Positions 52,693-61,507 of a DNA stretch of 64,000 nucleotides are shown piece by piece. Below the pieces are notes generated by a model. The model made no database searches. It had not been told where the DNA came from and saw only the letters and a list, made by a program, of their open reading frames with translations. Position 1 is the stretch's first letter. Each line of letters starts with the position of its first letter. This stretch comes from Cladopsammia gracilis (taxonomy: Eukaryota; Cnidaria; Anthozoa; Scleractinia; Dendrophylliidae), in assembly GCA_022457155.1 (NCBI GenBank), contig JAJGOT010000310.1, forward strand, positions 982,834-1,046,833. Direction: 5' to 3'. Made by a program: the position numbers and the translations under genes.

Positions 52693-55600
52693 TTAAAGGG
52701 GTTTCTGACAAAGAACAACTGGGCTCTGGGGCTCCCCGCCAGGATAATTGGTACAATCGCAGTCGATGTCATTCCACTCCCCGAATTCATTTCTGTATAC
52801 ATTTGAGATCACATACATTGCTGCACAATGTTCACCTGTCTGGTCCATGTTCGGCTCAGGTTTTGCCCAGTTTTGATACGCTTGCTGCTCCAGTGAAGAT
52901 CCATCAATCCAATAGAAGTCTAGCCTTGAGGTCTTATCCTTTCGCTGCATACCAAGCCACATCCCCCAACGAGTTATTATATCTTGCTTTTTCGCCAGGT
53001 CGAGGATGAAAGTGTTCTCAGCGGCCGATTTGATTATGGGGAGATCTGCCCCCATATTCTGGCATTTTGCTCTAGCATCTGCCCATTTCGTAGTTGGCGT
53101 ATCGTCGACATAATAACACGCATTTCCATGTCTAACCCAACCAGCTGGACAACCTGAAAGTGAAAAAGACAAATACAAGAAAAATGATTCTAGCATCATA
53201 CAATGAAACTAAAGCTGTTTTGTTTCAATTCACTCAGTAGCATCGTGAGACGCTCAGATTTTGATAGCATTATCAAGGGAGAACACATGTCTTCTTTTTT
53301 AGATTTAGGTTCCTCATTTGCGAATTGCTTCCGTAAAATTAAACAAACCCATATATTTAGTTGCGTATATTTTTATTAGTTGCAAAATGAAATTGTTTTC
53401 CTTAGCTGACTCTGATTATGAGGAGGTCTCCCTCCATATTCTGCCATGTTGGTCCAGCGTTTGCCTGATTCCGGGTTAGAGTATCATCTATGTAATAACA
53501 TAATTCTCCATGTCAGACCCAACCAGGTGGACAAGCTGAACAAGAGTTATATATTTTTACATATAGCTATATATGTCACATATCTGATAGCAAATACGGA
53601 GTTGTGCAATGAGTGTTCTTTCTCGGCTATTCTTCTATTTTTCCTTCTCAGTATCGTGAAAAGACTGTGAGTAGGCTCCACTGTTTAACCTAAAATGTCC
53701 ACTGACAAATTCTCCTTTCTGGTCTCCTTACATTTCTTATAGTACTAGAGTTGGGAGAAGTTGTTTAAAATCAAGGCAGTTCATCTTTAGTGATTATTTC
53801 CTCAATTCTCATGACCTGTTTGCTTGATATTCATTGATATCACAAGGAGAATTTTGATACTGAACACCATTGGTAGTTAAAGGGTTAAGTTTCATTTAAG
53901 TCAGTCTTATGTAGCCAAGCCAGAAAACTTGCTTGTCTGTAACGTGCTTTATTGACCATATAAATGAGCCAATCAGCGCGCGGGAATTCACACAGTTACT
54001 GTAAAATTGTAAATAACCACATTACAAGTTTGGTTATTTATAATTAACCAAATTAACATGGTTATTTATTAAATATCCCAAACATGTACACGTAATTGCA
54101 GAAACCTTGTCATAGAAAATACAAAATACCAAATAAGAATTACAGTGCGGACACTCGAACCGGGCCACCTGGAAGAAAATTCGCCAATCAGAACGTGTTT
54201 TAAGAACAAAGGATGCTAAAGTTTTTGGTAAACAGACCAATACTGTTGCAGCATTTAAACAATACATCTGAAAATAAATTTGAAACTACTTGAACTTGAG
54301 GACCTCTCAGAAAACTGTCTGATTTTTCGATCCAAAATATTTGCATAGATGTTTGATGTTACTCACCGTTTTTCTTTTTTTAGTTTGCATACTGTTTCAA
54401 CATAATGGCTCTTTTGCAAAATATTCAACTTAGAGTGAACCGAAACAGTTGTATTTACGACAATGGTCGCCGACACTCCCAACTTTTGCGAGAACGTGTG
54501 TTAGATTTACAACACATTGGACTGAGTCCGCAACTGATCGCTACTGAAGTTAAAACTAGTTGGCACTTCGTGCGAAACGTTTTGGCGGATTATGATCTCA
54601 ATAACTCCTCCATCCCAAGAACGAGAGTAGCGCCGCCACGAACAAGATTGTGGTAGATGTAATTGAATTTCTAGAAATGGAAAAAACTATGCGAACTCAG
54701 TGTCACCTGTTACACGTATAAACAGAAGGTTGGAAATATAATTCATATTTATTCATGTTTATATTCAGTTGAAACAGTTGTGTTACGGCTGCTAGTTTGG
54801 ATCCTCCGAACACTCCACGGCCAAAGTTCTACAGATTTCTGGCACTATAAATGTAAAGAAGAGGTTAATAAAATTGTTTTTTGTTTTCTTTAACTTGAAA
54901 TTGTGTAGTTGTAACTTCCCTATACTACAGATTCCATGTCATCCTCGTCTATGCAAATATTTTGGATCGAAAAATCAGATAGTTTTCTGAGAGGTCCGCA
55001 AGTTCAAGTAGTTTCAAATTTATTTTCAGATGTATTGTCTAAATGCTGCAACGGTATTGGTCTGTTTACCAAAAACTTTAGCATCCTTTGTTCTCAAAAC
55101 ACGTTCTGATTGGCGAATTTTCTACCAGGTGGCCCGGTTCGAGTGTCCGCACTGTAATTACCTTAATGATATTCGCAAAGGTATTTTTTTGCATATATGA
55201 CCTATCATCAGATATGTCTTTCAAAAGTAATTTTTATTAAATAAATGAATTAATCTTTATCTTAGGAATGAAGATGTTTTTTCATTTCTTAATTTCTGAT
55301 CTCTTGTTTTTTTTTTCGTTTGTGAATATCATTAAGGTAATTAATTCCTAGTTGGTATTTGGTATTTTCTATGACCACGTTTCTGCACTTAGGTGTATAT
55401 GGTTATTTATAAATAACCAGAATCGAAAAGTGGTTGTTTATTAAATAACCAAAATATAAATGTCGCACATATCAAACTTGAGTGGGATTTTGGGTTCACA
55501 AAAGAAGAACTTTTCACTCCTTTTGTGGTATTTTTTATTGTTTAAGTTTTTAGGCTCTATTGTTCGTAAAACAATGGTTAGAAAGAACCGACGCGCAAGC

Positions 55601-58100
55601 CGACTACCGAAGCGCCAAATTCAAACATCTTCTTTAGTTATTAGTGGAAAAAATCCAACCTATCGGGGTGGGGGTGAAGTATAAATTGTAAAGCTAGGAA
55701 CTATACGGGTGATGGGTGAGAAATATATGCCATGCATTAGGGAATCTTGTCAGCACACTCATGCGGTTGCATTGAAACTTGTTGCCTTTCGCGTAGGGTC
55801 CTAAATGAATTCAAAACTGCGACTATCTTTGCAATAACACCGGCCATTTAATACGACACCGTCGATTATCACAAGAAACTGACCATTTGATTTGGTGAAA
55901 AATACCCTTACAAAGGCATATTTGCAAAGCGCAGGGGGTTTTTTTATTAAATACTATACTAAATACTAGAGCGGTCTTCAATTGAGTGTCGTTAAAATCA
56001 AAACCAAAGTAATTACTCTGACCAATCACAGAACTCGCATACAATCCGATAAACCAATCAGAACTCGAAGCAAATACATGTAGCCGGCGCCAAGCGCGGG
56101 AAAACGCGTGCGAGCAAGTCACCATTGGTTTTGGTGTTACTTCTGATTGGTCGAGAAAGTGGCGCGAGATGTTTCAGCCAATCACAAAGCGTACCAATAC
56201 AAAACCAAAGCAATTGTGTAATTACTTTCGACACTTGATTGAAAAGCGCTCTATGATAAAATGTAATACAAAGCACCTATGAGGGCAAAGTAACAGTATC
56301 TTATTGAAGTTTTCATGTAAGGGACAAATTATCTATAACTTCACAGGCGCACGACAAAATGGAATATATACTATAACAGGGAAGAAAGACTAGCCTCGTA
56401 GCACTCGACCGTTGATCAAACATGAAAACATCACATGTTGAAAATGTTTATTCAAAATCGAACAGTTCAATTTGTTTGAAATTTCTCCATTTAGTGTGCT
56501 ACATTGTGTAGATTGTAGCGCATTTATTCGCTTGTCGCGGGTAGCCCCAAAATCGAAAGATATTTAGGATAAACTGTTTTTCGCCATATTTGTTTACCGT
56601 TGCTATGGAAACACTGATTAGTATAAAAAGAGCACCTTCCAAAACTTTCATCCAAGCCTAACATCTGGTATTAAATTAAGATTCATTGAGCTAAAGTAAG
56701 ATTATGTAGAAGCGCATTCAAAAAGAGAAGTGTGACGCAAAAAAAAAAAATACTTGGAACCATCTTAAATGTCAACTGACAAATTCTCCTTTCTGGTCTC
56801 CTTACATTTCTTACAGTACTAGAGATGGGAGAAGTTGTTTAAAATCAAGGCAGTTCATCTTTGGTGTCATTTCCTTGATTCTCATTACCTGTTTGCTTGA
56901 CTATTGATTGATATCACAAGGAGAATTTTGATACTGAACACCATTGGGACTAAAAGGATTAAGCTTCCCTGAGTAAGCCTTATGCGGCCAAGCCATTTTT
57001 CTTCTTTCAACCATAATTGTTTTTTATTACCATGTATTTTTGACCACCCTTACTGTATTAGAAAGACATGGAAAGAAAAGTGTATTGCTTAGTATTGGTT
57101 GAATTAACGAATGTGTTGCTTTAGCGCTAAAGCCTCAGACACCTAGACCTCCTAAAGTAAACGTTTTTCTACTTACTTGGCCCGCAACTTTGTTCAATCT
57201 CTTGGACCACTTCATCGATTAATTTCTTGACCATTTCCTGTTCTTTTTTTACCTCGTCTTTATGTTTGTTTATTGCGTCAGTGACAGGGCAAGCTGCAAA
57301 CGATGTTGAGCAATACATTGAGATGTGCGACAAGGATTATTACTTTTATCACCACCAACCAAAGACATTTGTTCACGAGCTATCCAATGTAAACATATTT
57401 CACTTTTCACCAAAAATGTAATCAAATTTCCTAAAGAAAACATGCTGTTAGGAAAATATATTTTCAAAGGTTTTTGTTCATCCTTAAAAAACGTGTAGAC
57501 ATAGAGCATTAATTAACAAGAAAATATAATGGCGGTGTGTCCGGGATGTGAGACCGGCAAAATCTATTATGAATGGACGCATACGTGTATATGAAGACCT
57601 GAAAATCAGCTGTCGCAGTCGCTTTTTCTGTTATTTTAAACAAAATTGCTTTTTCAACTTCATCTAGCTATATGCAATGGAGAGCTGGACGCTTGATGAA
57701 ACAAAGACGTTCAAAGAACAGATGGACGGTCGCGCGGGATTAAGCACCAATTTCACTAACACGAAAACAAACTGAAATCTACAGGTCAGTAACTGGAGAA
57801 ACAAGAAAAAGAAAATCCCACAGCTGTCATTTTAAGAAACTCAAATTGGCCTCCAACACCAACATACATTGTCTTCAACAAATAAGACAAGATCCCTCCA
57901 ATGTCATAAAATACCGAAACGGGGGCAAAAATCCATCGAGAGTATTAACTTGATTTGGCCCATCCCATCCTTTCAGTTTGTTAAGCTAAACTTTTAATTA
58001 CTTTGATCATTTTACCTTCAGGTTTTAAACGCTGCTTTGCCATCCTCGCCACTGGGAACATGACAAAGAAGACAATGATGATTGTTGTTTTGTTAGCCAT
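52693..58100 (-). CDS. Secreted C-type lectin CTL2 (paralogue of CTL1), 3 coding exons
   Basis: Minus-strand exons 58100-58016, 57293-57177 and 53153-52693, all introns phase 1 and GT-AG; 663 bp, 220 aa. Exons 1 and 2 have exactly the same lengths as in CTL1. The signal peptide (MANKTTIIIVFFVMFPVARM) is followed by the Cys-bracketed heptad helix and a CTLD with CPAGWVRHGNACYYV, WADARAKC, MWLGM, WIDGS, EPN, GEHC and WND. EPN plus WND is the complete Ca2+/mannose-type set, unlike QPS in CTL1. It is head to head with RTK2 3.4 kb away. Intron 2 has grown to 4.0 kb through insertions. Likely a secreted oligomeric mannose-type lectin. Specificity is inferred from the motif only. Confidence 0.9.
53385..53540 (-). 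pseudogene. Ghost CTLD exon in CTL2 intron 2
   Basis: Minus-strand cag acceptor, then ACPPGWV, a stop, HGELCYYIDDTLTRN and, after a one-base shift, SAKENNF: the first half of a CTLD, decayed. It is orthologous to the relic at 7965-8466 but without the SINE. Confidence 0.75.
54405..54656 (+). CDS. Small HTH protein of the TIR element
   Basis: 83 residues. Middle part RRHSQLLRERVLDLQHIGLS and PQLIATEVKTSWHFVRNVL fits a helix-turn-helix of paired/transposase N-terminal style. No catalytic domain follows, since the ORF ends at 54656 well before the right arm. Probably an element-encoded DNA-binding fragment; the family is uncertain. Confidence 0.45.
   Translation: MALLQNIQLRVNRNSCIYDNGRRHSQLLRERVLDLQHIGLSPQLIATEVKTSWHFVRNVLADYDLNNSSIPRTRVAPPRTRLW
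55155..55343. mobile_element. 189-bp MITE inserted in the right arm of the TIR element
   Basis: TIR taattaccttaatgatattc at 55155 with its near-complement ending at 55343. It splits a sequence that is continuous in the left arm of the host element. Confidence 0.82.
55967..56253. mobile_element. MITE with tagagcg...gagtgtcg ends
   Basis: Ends tagagcggtcttcaattgag and the diverged complement cacttgattgaaaagcgctcta. The body has ccaatca repeats and gccggcgccaagcgcggg. In CTL2 intron 2. Confidence 0.82.
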
Positions 58101-58345
58101 CGTCGATTCTGCCGAAATAAAATAATTTCGTGCGCGGTTTGTTTTTAAAATGTCAAATTTTTGGGTTTGTTTTCTGTTACTTGGCCCGATGGCCCAGGGG
58201 TTCGGGGATCTGAGGGTCCGAGGGTCCGCGGGTCGGGGGGTCCGGGGATCCGGGGGTCCGGGGTAATACGATTCTGAGTTTCGGGGATCCGAAGGTCTCG
58301 GAGTCTGGGGGTCTAGAGGTCCGGAGTTCCGGGGATCCGGAAATC
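58101..58345. promoter_or_regulatory. Proximal 5' region of CTL2 with a GC-rich minisatellite
   Basis: From 58101 to about 58150 the sequence matches the CTL1 5' region. Then, at 58190-58340, an array of about 8-9-bp units (ggtccgggg / ggatccgg) follows. It is far more GC-rich than the surroundings and absent upstream of CTL1. Confidence 0.65.
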
Positions 58346-59829
58346 CGAACGTCCCGCTATCAGACCTGAAATCTTACCATCTTAAGAATCGGATAGGTCT
58401 ATTTACTGTTTGTTTAAAAATCAAATTTGTGCTTCACTTCGCCACTCAGCTGAATATCTCATTTATTGCCCAGTCTGAAAATGATTCCATGTGCACTGCA
58501 CGTACAATGACTGTAATTGTTTACGTGTACACATTGAAGTTAGATTTTAAAAAAGTACTGTGGAACCGCATGGGAGGAAGAAAATATTAGCTGTGAAAAC
58601 GTTTCAGTAGAGTTTGCTGTGTACAACTTTAAATTGGACACCCTCGCTACTATCAAAACATTCCTGGATCCGTCCTTGAAAATAAATGCTACTACATTGA
58701 ATACTTCATGAGAATGCATAAAAGCCCTTTTCAAAGGAGGCCGACTGTTCAACAACTGTTGCAACTTATTGGGAAGCAATCGTTGTTAAATGTTGTTTCA
58801 AGCTGTTGATAATTTTTTCCAAGAAAATTTCTCATTTAGGTAGCAGATTTCTAGTAACAATTAGCCAGTAAATTGATATTTAATTTAAAGCAATTGCATA
58901 GGAATATTTGGTCATTTGCCCAGCTCAAACCGAATGTTTCAAAAGCGAACTTAAAAATACGCTACCCACAACAGTACCCGATGGACATATTGGTAGAGAA
59001 CATTAAAAAAAAACAAATATTTAATGGCACATAAATGTATATTGTTTCATTTTATAGAAATACTTTTTAATGGTGTGACTGGGAAAAGACAGAAATTAAT
59101 ACTATTTTCAGTGAACAAAGAGCAAGCACTGTTAATGCTATAAACTTAATTAAATATGCTTTAAAAAACACATTGTGATATGAACGTCAAACAACCAAAC
59201 CAAAATGCTATAAACTAATATTGTTGGCCTGGTATAGATTAGTTTGTTTCATAGTTTGGTATAAATTTCAGTACATACCACTGAGTGTTTGTCGAGCAAA
59301 GTGTCTAACAGCTTCTTGTTAAGGGAAGTCTCACCTAGTTATGAGGAAATTTATTGAATTATTAATAAGTGGCGTAATATTTTGAATGGTAATTGAAAAA
59401 TGACTAAAATTCCGAAGAAGGCAGCGAAACTTATTTTAGCGGGGGACGTTTTATATGTGCTAAACAAACACCCAAATTTCTAACCACAACAACAACAACA
59501 AAAACGATACAAATCAAAATTTGTTCATAAATATGGAGATTACTGAAAGAAATACAAATTTGACGAATACTGGGCTTGAATCGTGGAATAAATATTCAAC
59601 ACAGTTGGTCAGTCAGGTACGGCATTAAATGGAGAGTAATTTTTTTTTTTTCGTTTGATTTTTTGTTTCCTTTTTTCAAAATATCATGACCTTTACTTGT
59701 CCTTAGGCAACATCGTATTATTCTTTTTTTCGACAATTTTAACAAGTTACCGCGTGGCGTTCTCAATTGACATTTACACCTTCGAAATTTCAGCCCTGCA
59801 CAAACTGTCGTCAAATCATAAACGCAGAC
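58346..59829. other. Shared CTL2/RTK2 upstream region, part 1
   Basis: AT-rich, no gene or repeat pair recognised. Confidence 0.35.
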
Positions 59830-60180
59830 CATCTTGAAAGGCAATAAATTCCCTTCAATGATAACGAACAACAACAAACCTAATCTGATTATGGAATACA
59901 CTCGAATAATGTCTTACACCTCCGTCCAACCAGGCTCTTTATACGAAAGGCGACAGAGCTTTAGTTTTACAGCTGCCGCGCCAAAGCACTGGAATAGTCT
60001 TTCTTCACACCCCTGCAGATGCTTTTTTTCTATCGATTCTTTTAAACGAAAACTTAGAACACTACTTTTTATGAGAGCTTTCTTTAGTTATATTACTATT
60101 GTACTTTCTATTGACTTGTAACAAGCACTTTTTAAAACACCTTAGGTCTCCTTAGTATGGAAAGTAAGTCCGTTGTATTT
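59830..60180 (+). mobile_element. 5'-truncated LINE 3' end
   Basis: An open frame from 59834 ends RRQSFSFTAAAPKHWNSL and DSFKRKLRTLLF, the usual C-terminus of LINE ORF2 (APxxWNSLP...FKxxLKTxLF). The upstream part is not recognisable. Confidence 0.72.
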
Positions 60181-60992
60181 TGTTTTTTGTTTTTTTAGGA
60201 GAAAAGTCAACTCAGACTCGTTAGGTTGTTATTGTGAAATAAATATTTTTAGTTATCAAAACGGTATGCTCAGACACAACAACACAAAAATGTAGTGTGG
60301 TAGCCGCTTTTACAATAAGCGGTTGTACATGTACACCCTTTAAAACCTCTATGGATAAAAGGTATCTTTTGACAATTTCACAAACATAAACTTTAAGATA
60401 GGAAATTTCCGTCACATGAATTAATGTCGCGTGTTGAAAACTAATTATCATGCAAAAAATTGGAACTGTTAGTTTCACAAGCTGGTCTGACTCTCAGTTA
60501 ATGAAAGTGAATCGTGGCTTTAATAAGCTCATTGCATAAACGTGTAAAATCCTAATTTTCATACTTTATACTACAAAGCTTTATTCAGGCCTTTGTGCGC
60601 AATTCGCCAAGCATGTTATTTAATCGAAGTTATCAAATATTTCGAGTGTATAACAGCTGAAGTTGAGCATGCGCATGTGTCTTCCACCTAACTCGCGTGA
60701 GTAAGGTGGTTGGCATTGATAATTATAAGCGGGATTAACATGCTGATAACTTTTCTTTGCTTAAAGATCAGCTGGCGTGCAAGTAAAAAGCGAACAGCTG
60801 ATCGATATCGATAAGTAAAAGTAATAAAATAATAACCAATAAAATTATTGAGAAGCGCCGTTTTTTAAATTTAAAATAAAAAGAATTTGACGTGAAGTTA
60901 TTTTGTAAGCACAAATTAAAATGATTTTGCTGCGTGGCACTCACGGTTAATGATAATATTGAAATTTAGTTAAGACTGAGTGCCGAAAAAGA

Positions 60993-61103
60993 ACTGACAA
61001 AGACAGTCAGACGTTTCGGGGATAACCCCTTCATCAGTGTTTGTGTTAATTTTTTTTAAAAAAAAGTAAGTATCCCCGAAATGTCTGACTGTCTTTGTCA
61101 GTT
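60993..61103 (-). ncRNA. Hammerhead-ribozyme-like core within an inverted repeat
   Basis: On the minus strand 61037-61013 reads CTGATGA, a four-G/four-C stem II with a short loop, then GAAAC: the hammerhead catalytic core, as found in Penelope-like element termini. The arms actgacaaagacagtcagac (60993) and its complement (to 61102) form an inverted repeat; the right arm has a partial core (ccccgaaat). A clean stem III and cleavage triplet could not be settled by eye. Confidence 0.5.
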
Positions 61104-61507
61104 ATTTTGTAAGACCAAGGGTATTTAACACAAACTGATAAACCGTGAGATAAATTAAACAGAATGGCTTGTACTATATTGACAAATTACTCAATACTAA
61201 CAGATGCTTGACAGAAAAGAATTTGGCGTAATTACACATTTCGTACGTGCTGCCGGCTGTCTTATTTTTTAAAATTACCATGTTTTTGTGTTCATAGCTC
61301 CAACAACTTCCTGGCCTTTTTTGCATGTGCAATAAAGATGTCGTGTTAACACGGCTATAAAGAAGCAACTGCGGATACGGGCAAGTACGTTGATAAGGTG
61401 TATAAATTATCCATATGCTAAACAGGAAACGTTTATCTCATTGCCTTTCTTATGTTGTTTTAACACAATATTCTTTTCATATTAACAGCTTCAGTTCTGA
61501 CGGTATA

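Larger units (their letters stand above)
54010..55455 (+). mobile_element. TIR element with arms of about 330 bp carrying an HTH ORF
   Basis: The left arm (54010-54350) and right arm (54950-55455) are long near-complementary repeats (cagtgcggacactcgaaccg against cggttcgagtgtccgcactg; ctgatttttcgatccaaaat against its complement). The right arm is interrupted by a small MITE at 55155-55343. The interior encodes the 83-codon ORF at 54405. Confidence 0.85.
53690..56975. repeat. Direct duplication of about 200 bp flanking inserted elements
   Basis: Blocks at about 53695-53905 and 56768-56970 (ctgacaaattctcctttctg ... ggagaattttgatactgaac) both match the single block at about 8680-8880 in unit 1. 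So the CTL2 intron carries a tandem copy now separated by about 2.9 kb of inserted DNA. Confidence 0.75.

Noticed and set aside
59596..59901. 101-codon minus-strand ORF
   Set aside because: Overlaps the plus-strand LINE tail and shows no convincing domain.
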